Shown piece after piece: positions 5,552 to 11,755 of a DNA stretch of 11,755 nt. The notes under the pieces are model-generated. The model saw only the letters and a list, made by a program, of their open reading frames with translations. It searched no databases and had not been told where the DNA came from. Source of the DNA: Candidatus Peregrinibacteria bacterium. Lineage in GTDB: Bacteria; Patescibacteriota; Gracilibacteria; UBA1369. Location of the stretch: positions 1 to 11,755 of the forward strand of contig WJJQ01000053.1 of NCBI GenBank assembly GCA_014729615.1, read 5' to 3'. The number at the start of each line of letters is the position of its first letter. Position 1 is the first letter of the stretch. The translations under genes were made by a program, and so were the position numbers.

Positions 5552-8164
5552 ATGGAAAACATATATGTAGCGTTAGATCTGGAAACAACGGGATTTGATC
5601 CGACAAAAGACCACGTCATTGAAATTGCCGCCATCAAATTCACAGACACGAAAGTATTGGACACTTTCGAAAGCGTTTTGAATCCGGGAATAAAAATTCC
5701 CACCATGATTTCACACATTACCGGCATCTTCAACGAAGAGCTGGAAGGTGCTCCCCTGTTTGAAGATATTAAAGATGAATTACAGAAATTCATATCGAAC
5801 CATCCCATAATAGGTCACAACATTCAGTTTGACGTTAACTTTTTGAATCAAAAAGGCATCCCTTTAAAAAATTCTTTGCTCGACACATTACAACTTGCGC
5901 CTATCCTTCTGCCGGGCCTCCCATCCTACAGCCTTGAAACGTTGACCCGTATTTTAAACATAAAACATGAAAACAGACATCGAGCCCTTAGCGATACAAT
6001 TGCCTCAAAAGACCTGTTCCTTCTTTTAAAAGACAAAATCACCGAACTAGACAGCGGTTTGCTTGAAGAAATAAAAAAAATCCTGCAAAAAAGTACCTGG
6101 TCCTTAAAAAATTTGTTTTTCGAATCCAAAAACAAAAGAAATTCAACTCCAGACAATCCCCCCGCCAAAGAAAAAAAACACGCAAAAGATTTTACCGAAG
6201 AACAATATCAACTTTTTTTCAGCGATAAAACTCCCTTAAAAAACGTTATTGACGACTTTGAAAACCGCCCTTCACAAGCAACAATCAGTGAAAAAATCAC
6301 CGAAGCGTTCAAAAAAGATAAACATTTATTAATAGAAGCCGGCACCGGAACGGGCAAAACCCTCGCCTATTTATTGAGCGCCTTTTTTCATGCGAACAAA
6401 AACAATGAAACCGTAGTCGTTTCCACTTACACCAAAAATTTACAGGACCAAATATTGAATAAAGACATCCCCATTCTTCAAAAAGCAATCAGCCGGCTTG
6501 ATCCAGACTTAAAAATAAAAACCGCCCTGGTTAAAGGCAAAAACAGCTACATTTCAATGCCCCGTTTCAACCAATTACTACTAAAACCGAGTCTTGAAGA
6601 CCACGAAGTAACGCTTATTATCAAAACCTTAATTTGGCTGACCCAAACCGAAACCGGCGACCTGGACGAACTTACTCTTCAAGGCAAGGAATTCACTTTA
6701 AGAAACGAAATTTGCCATGATGACCTTAGTCCATATAAACCGAAACCGGGCCAAACCGACTTTGTGCTTAAAGCCAGAGAAAAAGCCGCGGAATCAAACA
6801 TAATTATTGTGAATCACGCCCTGCTTTTTCAGGATTGCATCACAAAAAACATTCTTCCAAAATACGAAAGAGCCATTATTGACGAAGCCCATCATCTTGA
6901 AAAAGTTATCACCGACAGTTTGACCATAAACCTTTCACTCAAGCCATTCTTGCGCATTTATGAATCCATTGCGAAAATATACGACCAAAGCGAACAAGAA
7001 CCGGCCTTTTCCGAAGCCATGAAAATTATTCCGCAAATCACTTCGAAAACGGAAATCCTTTTTGGTTTACTGGGGATTTTTATGGAAAAATACGCTGATC
7101 CCATGGACTTTCAAATGCATTATTTAATAAAAGAAACCACTTTAAACTCGCTTGAATGGGACAAAGTGAAAAAATCCACCCAAAATTTATATGAAATGTT
7201 GGAAGATTTAATCGACAATCTTGAAACGGTCAAATTAGAAAATGACCTTTTCACCAACATTCAAGACCTGAAACAAAAGCGCGAAAATCTTTACGACGCC
7301 ATTCTGGCCGAAAACAATAATGACAACATTAAATGGGTCTATGAAGGATACGAAAGCCACCACTCATTAAAAAGCGCGCCCATAAACACCGGCAATCAAC
7401 TGCGTACAATGCTTTTCGACGCCAAAAAAAGCATTATTTTAACAAGCGCCACCTTGCAAACGGACAATAATTTCGACTTTATTCGCGATCAACTGGCCCT
7501 TACACCCGACATTGAAGCCATCGCGCTCGCTTCGCATTTCGATTTTCCCGACCAGGTAAAAATCATCATTCCCGAAGACCTGCCAAAACCCGCCGGCGAA
7601 GGTTATTTCACCGCTTCATGCGAAATCATTTTAAATGTTATTAAAAAGAACAAAGGCCGCGCATTAATTTTGTTTACATCGAAAAAAGCATTATTGGCGT
7701 CATACATGAAAATCGCTCCCGAACTACGCAAAGAAGGAATCGAAGTGCTCGGCCAGGGCATCACCGGCGGCAAAGGCAAAATACTTGAACACTTTAAAGA
7801 AGAGCCCGACACAACCGCAATTTTCGGTCTCGCCAGTTTTTGGGAAGGAATAGACCTTCCCGGCGACCTACTCACTTGTCTTGTCATCCAAAAACTCCCC
7901 TTCGACCCCCCAAACGACCCCATTATTTATTCAAGATCACTGCGCTACACCAACAGTTTCGAACAATACCAGCTTCCCCGCGCCATTATTCGCCTTAAAC
8001 AAGGATTCGGCCGCCTCATTCGCACACACAAAGACAAAGGCACACTCATAATTTTGGATTCTCGCATCACCCAAAACAACTACGGTTCACGCTTTTTGGA
8101 ATCTCTGCCCGCGGGCATACAAATTCATTACACAGACGCAAAACACGTCACGGATAAGCTTTAA
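5552..8164 (+). CDS. dinG: DinG-family protein: DEDDh 3'-5' exonuclease fused to XPD-like helicase domain
   Basis: An 870-residue protein, predicted to act on nucleic acids in DNA repair or damage tolerance. The N-terminal exonuclease (about 1-165) has D9 and E11 in LDLETTG, D94 in HNIQFD, and H143 with D148 in HRALSD, a complete DEDDh set. A charged linker (about 170-235) leads to a superfamily 2 helicase of the DinG/XPD type: Walker A AGTGTGKT (263-270), STYTKNLQDQ (291-300), DEAH (444-447), TSATL (631-635), GLASFWEGIDLPG (759-771) and QGFGRLIRT (817-825). The four cysteines that bind an Fe-S cluster in E. coli DinG and XPD are absent. Only C388 and C429 lie between Walker A and DEAH. This is the architecture of Gram-positive DinG. 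A GTG at 5534 is possible, but the ATG at 5552 places the exonuclease core directly at the N terminus. The gene converges on the unknown protein to its right. Confidence 0.93.
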   Translation: MENIYVALDLETTGFDPTKDHVIEIAAIKFTDTKVLDTFESVLNPGIKIPTMISHITGIFNEELEGAPLFEDIKDELQKFISNHPIIGHNIQFDVNFLNQKGIPLKNSLLDTLQLAPILLPGLPSYSLETLTRILNIKHENRHRALSDTIASKDLFLLLKDKITELDSGLLEEIKKILQKSTWSLKNLFFESKNKRNSTPDNPPAKEKKHAKDFTEEQYQLFFSDKTPLKNVIDDFENRPSQATISEKITEAFKKDKHLLIEAGTGTGKTLAYLLSAFFHANKNNETVVVSTYTKNLQDQILNKDIPILQKAISRLDPDLKIKTALVKGKNSYISMPRFNQLLLKPSLEDHEVTLIIKTLIWLTQTETGDLDELTLQGKEFTLRNEICHDDLSPYKPKPGQTDFVLKAREKAAESNIIIVNHALLFQDCITKNILPKYERAIIDEAHHLEKVITDSLTINLSLKPFLRIYESIAKIYDQSEQEPAFSEAMKIIPQITSKTEILFGLLGIFMEKYADPMDFQMHYLIKETTLNSLEWDKVKKSTQNLYEMLEDLIDNLETVKLENDLFTNIQDLKQKRENLYDAILAENNNDNIKWVYEGYESHHSLKSAPINTGNQLRTMLFDAKKSIILTSATLQTDNNFDFIRDQLALTPDIEAIALASHFDFPDQVKIIIPEDLPKPAGEGYFTASCEIILNVIKKNKGRALILFTSKKALLASYMKIAPELRKEGIEVLGQGITGGKGKILEHFKEEPDTTAIFGLASFWEGIDLPGDLLTCLVIQKLPFDPPNDPIIYSRSLRYTNSFEQYQLPRAIIRLKQGFGRLIRTHKDKGTLIILDSRITQNNYGSRFLESLPAGIQIHYTDAKHVTDKL

Positions 8165-8760
8165 AGATTATATTTTGAAGCCCTTTTCACTTTTCTACCA
8201 ATCGCTTGCGTATCGCCCGTTTCCTCATTTTTAAAAGAAAGAGTAATTTCATCATCTTCAGAAACCCCAAATGGCATATTACTCATTTTTTCAGCAAGTT
8301 CTTGCTTAAACCATTCAACTATTTGATCATAAGTCCTATAAAAATTTTCAGCACTTTCTTCATCTGTCATACAAATATTTAGGCCGCGCCCGGCACATTC
8401 CAACATATCTTCAAATAATGCCATTTTGCCATACGATTCATCATTTTCAACAATATCCGGCCCATAATAATACTCATCCGGATGAACCATGATTATATCC
8501 AATCCAAAATCTTCCAGCCTATCCAAATCATCATCATCCCATAAAATGTGCACATAATAGGCTGTATGATTCTCTCGCGCATAAGTTTCTACATTCACTG
8601 TTCCTCTTTTACCTTTTAAAAACACTTTTTTTCCGTTCAAATCTTGAATCGAGAGTCCTAATCCCTCTTTAATTTCACAAAGGTCTTGCACGTAATCTTT
8701 TAGCTCATCTCTTGAAAGATCTTCAGCTTGCAGTTGAGAAATATCATCTATTTTATTCAT
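8161..8760 (-). CDS. Hypothetical acidic 199-residue protein
   Basis: I do not recognise a family. The product is a soluble-looking acidic protein with no signal peptide or membrane segment. It opens with a helical, charged segment (1-32). Next comes a block with NGKKVFLKGKRGTVNV (42-57), which could be a small beta domain, and then an aspartate run W74-DDDD (75-78). The aromatic HPDEYYYGPDI (93-103) and a helical segment with YDQIVEWFKQELAEKM (144-159) follow. The last residues are basic (GRKVKR, 188-193). Three cysteines (28, 122, 130) show no metal-site spacing. The ATG at 8760 follows a near-consensus promoter and an AT-only leader. The TAA (8163-8161) overlaps the dinG stop as TTAA. A real gene is supported by the full open frame, the promoter, and the absence of any competing frame in this stretch. 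Confidence 0.8.
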   Translation of the reverse strand: MNKIDDISQLQAEDLSRDELKDYVQDLCEIKEGLGLSIQDLNGKKVFLKGKRGTVNVETYARENHTAYYVHILWDDDDLDRLEDFGLDIIMVHPDEYYYGPDIVENDESYGKMALFEDMLECAGRGLNICMTDEESAENFYRTYDQIVEWFKQELAEKMSNMPFGVSEDDEITLSFKNEETGDTQAIGRKVKRASKYNL

Positions 8761-8789
8761 AAAATTAAAATTAAAATTTTTAGACGCGC

Positions 8790-8818
8790 ATGCTAAAATA
8801 TTTTTTTAGCTTTGTCAA
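8790..8818 (-). promoter_or_regulatory. Promoter of the 199-residue protein gene, with inverted repeat in the spacer
   Basis: On the minus strand a perfect -35 TTGACA (8818-8813) is followed after exactly 17 nt by TAGCAT (8795-8790), matching 4 of 6 at -10. Transcription would start near 8783, about 22 nt before the ATG at 8760. The spacer and -10 carry an inverted repeat, GCTAAAA/TTTTAGC (arms 8792-8798 and 8804-8810), placed where a repressor would block RNA polymerase. Confidence 0.65.
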
Positions 8819-8873
8819 GCACACGATATGTAAATTTACCTTTTCAGATGTTTTTGGCGACCCCTGTTCAGCG

Positions 8874-8915
8874 CACTAGCACAATTTATATAAAAATTAA
8901 TAAACCGTGCTAGTG
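8874..8915. repeat. 9-bp perfect inverted repeat in divergent control region
   Basis: CACTAGCAC (8874-8882) and GTGCTAGTG (8907-8915) are exact reverse complements separated by 24 bp of A/T-rich sequence. They lie between the divergent promoters of the unknown 199-residue protein and lemA. They could be a pair of operator half-sites, a stem-loop in an unmapped transcript, or a remnant of a small element. Apart from this, the next hairpin and the promoters, I see nothing else in 8761-9122. Confidence 0.6.
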
Positions 8916-8923
8916 GTTTGAAA

Positions 8924-8945
8924 GTGTGACTTCTTTTTTTCACAC
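8924..8945. repeat. Hairpin GTGTGA/TCACAC
   Basis: A 6-bp perfect stem (8924-8929 with 8940-8945) has a 10-nt pyrimidine-only loop. It sits 9 bp after the previous inverted repeat. The arms look like a CRP half-site, but the spacing is 10 and not 6. No U tract follows on the plus strand, so it is not a terminator there. Confidence 0.4.
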
Positions 8946-9064
8946 GTGCACAGATTTTTGCTCTTTTACGGCTCACTCAAGCCTAAATCGCAAATCCACC
9001 CAGTCTAATTTTTTCTAAAAAGTGGTGTAATCAAAAAAAACAAAAACAACTCGTTTCGGCCACC

Positions 9065-9092
9065 TTGCATTTGTCAGGTTTTCCTCTAAAAT
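9065..9092 (+). promoter_or_regulatory. Candidate promoter of the lemA operon
   Basis: TTGCAT (9065-9070) and TAAAAT (9087-9092) are separated by 16 nt. A start near 9099 would give a leader of about 24 nt before the lemA ATG. The stronger -35-like TTGTCA at 9071 has no -10 at a good distance, so the choice is uncertain. Confidence 0.4.
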
Positions 9093-9122
9093 AAAGTCAC
9101 TTAAAGTCTAACACGATAAAAT

Positions 9123-9707
9123 ATGGATACCACATTATTAATTATTCTCGGTGTTGTCGGTGTAATTGCCTTTGCCGTAATCGGCATTTATAACAGCCTT
9201 GTCGTACTGAAAAATAAAGTGGATGAGGGATGGGCAGACATTGATACCCAGCTAAAAAGACGATACGACCTTATTCCAAACATGGTTGAAACCGTAAAAG
9301 GATACGCCAAACACGAAAACAAAACCTTCGAAAACGTAACAAAAGCCAGAAACGCGGCCATGAACGCCGGCAATCCCGAAGAAAAAGCAAGAGCTGAAAA
9401 CATGCTTACCGACACCTTAAAAACATTGTTTGCCGTGGCGGAAAATTATCCGGAATTAAAGGCCAACCAAAACTTTATGGACCTTCAAGCCACATTAAGA
9501 GAAATCGAAGAACACATTCAACTTTCACGTCGTTACTACAACGCCACAGTCCGTGATTTCAACACCAAAATTGAAGTTTTCCCAAATAATTTAATCGCGG
9601 GCATGCTTGGATTCAGCAAAAGAGAATATTTTGAAATAGAAAGAGAAGAAGAACGTGAAAACGTAAAAGTCAGTTTCAATGACGACAGCAAAAACACAAA
9701 AAAATAA
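9123..9707 (+). CDS. lemA: LemA family membrane protein
   Basis: A 194-residue LemA protein. It has one N-terminal membrane segment (about 4-24) followed by an all-helical cytoplasmic or extracytoplasmic domain; the topology cannot be settled from sequence. Family hallmarks are YNSLVVLKNKVDEGWADID (23-41), QLKRRYDLIPNMVETVKGY (43-61), FENVTKAR (69-76), EIEEHIQLSRRYYNATVRDF (127-146) and FPNNLIAGMLGF (153-164). The C terminus is a charged tail. LemA has no settled biochemical role. It is widely found beside membrane proteins of the TPM or DUF2207 type, as here. The DUF2207 gene starts 12 nt downstream, so the two are almost certainly one operon. No Shine-Dalgarno precedes the ATG; the leader is A-rich. 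Confidence 0.95.
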   Translation: MDTTLLIILGVVGVIAFAVIGIYNSLVVLKNKVDEGWADIDTQLKRRYDLIPNMVETVKGYAKHENKTFENVTKARNAAMNAGNPEEKARAENMLTDTLKTLFAVAENYPELKANQNFMDLQATLREIEEHIQLSRRYYNATVRDFNTKIEVFPNNLIAGMLGFSKREYFEIEREEERENVKVSFNDDSKNTKK

Positions 9708-9719
9708 ACTCTCAACAAA

Positions 9720-11510
9720 ATGTTTAATTTTTTTCTGATTCGAAAAACCGCCAGGAAAGACCTTATTATCTCGCTAATTCTTGCAGTATTACTCAGCTGG
9801 TTCATAATTCCTCAATTCGCGTCGGCCTACGATGATTGGCACATTAGCGACTTCCATACTGATATAGTCATTAATGAGGATAGTAGTTTATTGGTTACAG
9901 AAACAATTACCGCAGATTTTTCCGAAACATCCAAAAGAGGCATCATAAGAAACATTCCTTATAAATACAGAAATCAGACAAATCAAAACTTCAATTTACG
10001 ATATGACGTAATAAGTGTACTCGATGAAGCCGGCGACCCCTGGGAATACAAACTTTACACAGAAGGTGACTATTTTGTTTTAAGAATCGGGAATAAATCA
10101 GTATTCTATTCAGAACCTTTGACATATAAAATCACTTATTCCATCAACAGAGCCATAAAAACCGTTGATGACAAACAAGAACTTTATTGGAACGCAACGG
10201 GCGACGAATGGGACGCGGAAATTTTAAACGCATCCGCCACAATCACTTATCCGGCAGAAATACCCGAAAACATGGTAAACGCCATTTGCTTTACGGGCGG
10301 CTACGGATCGTCAGCGCAGGACTGCCAATTTTCAATAAGCGGCAACAAAATTAATTACGAAATGTTAAGTCCGCTCGGCATTTATGAAGGATTAACCATC
10401 GCCGCGCAATTCCCGGACGGCTCTTTTCAAACACCCACCATTACCCAAAAAATCTGGTGGTTTCTTTCTGATAACTACGGATATCTTTTGCCATTACTCA
10501 CATTATTTATACTGTATTCTTTATGGCGAACACGAGGCAAAGATCCCGCTTCAAACCGAAACACGGTGGTACCTTTATATGAACCACCCGAAGGCCTTAA
10601 GCCCGTTGAGGTTGGAACTGTCATCGATGAAAAAGTAAACATGCGCGATCTTACAGCAACTATTATCGACTTAGCTGTGCGCGGATACATTAAAATTGAA
10701 GAAAAGCAGAAAAAGGGATTCATTTTTTCCAGCAAAGACTACACCCTTCACAGACTTAAAGAATACAAAAACGACTCAACATTGCATCCACACGAAACCG
10801 ACATGATGGACATAATTTTCGGTAGCAGAAAAGAGCGCGAGATTTCATCACTGCAACATAATTTTTACAAACATTTACCCGCACTCAAAAGAGACGTTTA
10901 CAAAACCTTGGTAGACAAAAAAATCTTCCCATCCAGCCCCGAAGAGGTTCGTGCCGCATATTTAGCTGCTGGCTCAATAATAAGCATTAGTGTCACTTTT
11001 TTAAGTTCACTTCTCTTCTCATTTTTCAACATCGTTTCTGTTCCAATAGGCATTTTCTTAAGCGGACTAATAATAGTTGCCTTTGCCAAATTTATGCCCG
11101 CAAAAACCAAACATGGCGTTGATGTTTATTATCAAATTTTGGGATTGGAAGAATTCATTAAAACAGCCGAAAAAGACCGCATGAAATGGAAAGAACAACA
11201 AAACATTTTCGAAAAACTATTACCCTATGCAATGGCCCTTGGTCTGGCCGACAAATGGTCCGACGCATTCAAAGACATTTATAAAAAACCACCCAATTGG
11301 TACGCGAGTGACGATCCCGGCTTTGCTAGCGGATTCACAACATACCATTTGATGCACAGCCTCAACTCAATGGCATCTACAGCCTCATCGGCAATGACAT
11401 CGGCTCCTCGATCATCCGGCAGTGGCGGCGCCTGGAGCGGCGGCAGCGGTTTCGGCGGAGGAGGATTCAGTGGCGGCGGTTTCGGCGGCGGCGGCGGCAG
11501 CAGTTGGTAA
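9720..11510 (+). CDS. DUF2207 predicted membrane protein with Gly-rich C-terminal tail
   Basis: A 596-residue DUF2207 protein of unknown function. Residues 15-36 form a signal peptide or first membrane segment ending ASA|YDD. A beta-rich extracytoplasmic domain follows (about 37-245), with RGIIRNIPYKY (73-83) and LYWNATGDEWD (155-165), both typical of the family. Then come a membrane segment (about 254-269), a cytoplasmic region with PPEGLKPVEVGTVID (289-303) and IIDLAVRGYIKI (315-326), and two more membrane segments (about 415-436 and 439-458). A conserved cytoplasmic block has KTKHGVDVYYQILGLEEFI (462-480) and LLPYAMALGLADKW (500-513). The last 30 residues are almost only Gly, Ser, Phe and a final Trp, as is common in this family and in TPM proteins. 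The gene follows lemA by 12 nt, suggesting the products act together at the membrane. No terminator is visible after the stop. Confidence 0.93.
   Translation: MFNFFLIRKTARKDLIISLILAVLLSWFIIPQFASAYDDWHISDFHTDIVINEDSSLLVTETITADFSETSKRGIIRNIPYKYRNQTNQNFNLRYDVISVLDEAGDPWEYKLYTEGDYFVLRIGNKSVFYSEPLTYKITYSINRAIKTVDDKQELYWNATGDEWDAEILNASATITYPAEIPENMVNAICFTGGYGSSAQDCQFSISGNKINYEMLSPLGIYEGLTIAAQFPDGSFQTPTITQKIWWFLSDNYGYLLPLLTLFILYSLWRTRGKDPASNRNTVVPLYEPPEGLKPVEVGTVIDEKVNMRDLTATIIDLAVRGYIKIEEKQKKGFIFSSKDYTLHRLKEYKNDSTLHPHETDMMDIIFGSRKEREISSLQHNFYKHLPALKRDVYKTLVDKKIFPSSPEEVRAAYLAAGSIISISVTFLSSLLFSFFNIVSVPIGIFLSGLIIVAFAKFMPAKTKHGVDVYYQILGLEEFIKTAEKDRMKWKEQQNIFEKLLPYAMALGLADKWSDAFKDIYKKPPNWYASDDPGFASGFTTYHLMHSLNSMASTASSAMTSAPRSSGSGGAWSGGSGFGGGGFSGGGFGGGGGSSW
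11418..11507 (+). repeat. Low-complexity GGC/GGN tract coding the Gly-rich tail
   Basis: The last 30 codons of the DUF2207 gene consist mainly of GGC and GGA with repeated GGCGGTTTCGGCGG units (about 11474-11487), encoding GGSGFGGGGFSGGGFGGGGG. The tract is far richer in G than the rest of the window. Such repeats can change length by slippage, in frame when units are multiples of three. Confidence 0.7.
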
Positions 11511-11558
11511 AGGGATTAATGGCTTGTCGCAAAAAACCTTATAACCTTCAAAATTTGC

Positions 11559-11630
11559 ATATTAATGAAAATCATGTCGTCTAAGGTGGAGTTAGCTGAA
11601 ATTGGGCTGATTTATATCTTTCATTAATAT
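11559..11630. repeat. 12-bp perfect inverted repeat upstream of the last gene
   Basis: ATATTAATGAAA (11559-11570) and TTTCATTAATAT (11619-11630) are exact reverse complements, 48 bp apart. The right arm fills the promoter spacer and touches the first base of the -10 TATAAT. This layout fits paired operator half-sites or a large hairpin at the end of the lemA-DUF2207 transcript. No U tract follows the right arm. Confidence 0.6.
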
Positions 11631-11635
11631 ATAAT
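11607..11635 (+). promoter_or_regulatory. Promoter of the final membrane protein gene
   Basis: A perfect -10 TATAAT (11630-11635) lies 17 nt after CTGATT (11607-11612), a 3 of 6 match to -35. Transcription near 11642 would give a leader of about 22 nt before the ATG at 11664. One arm of a 12-bp inverted repeat overlaps the spacer. Confidence 0.55.
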
Positions 11636-11663
11636 CCACATTAATAATTAACCAAAAAACACT

Positions 11664-11755
11664 ATGGCTCAAAAATCAAACATTGGTAGCATTATAACTG
11701 CCGTCATCATAACTGCCACTCTAGTTGGCGGTGTTGTCTATTTATGGCAAAATCA
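11664..11755 (+). CDS. N terminus of a membrane protein, cut by window edge
   Basis: Thirty complete codons are visible from the ATG at 11664. They encode a short polar start (MAQKSNIG), a hydrophobic segment (about 9-27, glycine and isoleucine rich) and then YLWQN. This suggests an N-terminally anchored protein or a signal anchor, but the family cannot be told from so little. The gene has its own promoter and follows the DUF2207 gene by 153 bp. Like its neighbours it lacks a Shine-Dalgarno; the leader ends in ACCAAAAAACACT. Confidence 0.7.
   Translation, partial: MAQKSNIGSIITAVIITATLVGGVVYLWQN

Noticed and set aside
8925..8944. TGTGA...TCACA as a CRP site
   Set aside because: The half-sites are 10 bp apart and not 6, so a CRP dimer would not fit. 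It is kept only as a hairpin.
11511..11663. Terminator after the DUF2207 gene
   Set aside because: No GC-rich stem followed by a U tract is present. ACCTTATAACCTT is a direct repeat, not a hairpin.
1..11755. UGA recoded to glycine, as in Gracilibacteria
   Set aside because: All recognised genes read through their full family length in the standard code with no in-frame TGA, and glycine is encoded by ordinary GGN codons.

Overview
The window is AT-rich bacterial DNA with long A/T-rich leaders and no convincing Shine-Dalgarno sequence before any gene. All seven stop codons that can be read are TAA. The gene content combines a signal-peptide protein with DUF3352-like and S-layer homology (SLH) regions, a LemA-DUF2207 pair, a DinG-type helicase with an N-terminal exonuclease, and a few pyrimidine genes. 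This looks most like an uncultured Patescibacteria (CPR) genome, perhaps of Peregrinibacteria or Gracilibacteria type. That placement is inferred from gene content. UGA recoding is not supported: the genes read through in the standard code.

Region 1 (1-2656) is pyrimidine metabolism. A dCMP deaminase (partial, running off the left edge) and aspartate carbamoyltransferase (pyrB) lie together on the minus strand, 5 nt apart. carA, the small subunit of carbamoyl-phosphate synthase, is transcribed away from them. The short intergenic stretch holds a good promoter candidate for carA and a weaker one for pyrB. carB and the other de novo pyrimidine genes are not in the window.

Region 2 (2703-4947) is one large secreted protein with three C-terminal SLH repeats, closed by a very strong intrinsic terminator.

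Region 3 (4948-5551) is about 600 bp without a credible protein gene. It holds a GC-rich core of about 230 bp with several possible helices and a closing long-range pairing. T-rich tracts interrupted by G flank it on both sides. It is the best candidate here for an unrecognised structured RNA or small repeat element.

Region 4 (5552-8760) is dinG facing an unrecognised acidic 199-residue protein. The two genes converge and share a TTAA at their stops. The unknown gene has a near-consensus promoter whose spacer contains an inverted repeat.

Region 5 (8761-11755) begins with a 362-bp divergent control region containing two clear inverted repeats. It is followed by a lemA-DUF2207 operon encoding membrane proteins. 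The window ends in the first codons of another single-pass membrane protein, whose promoter is overlapped by one arm of a 12-bp inverted repeat.
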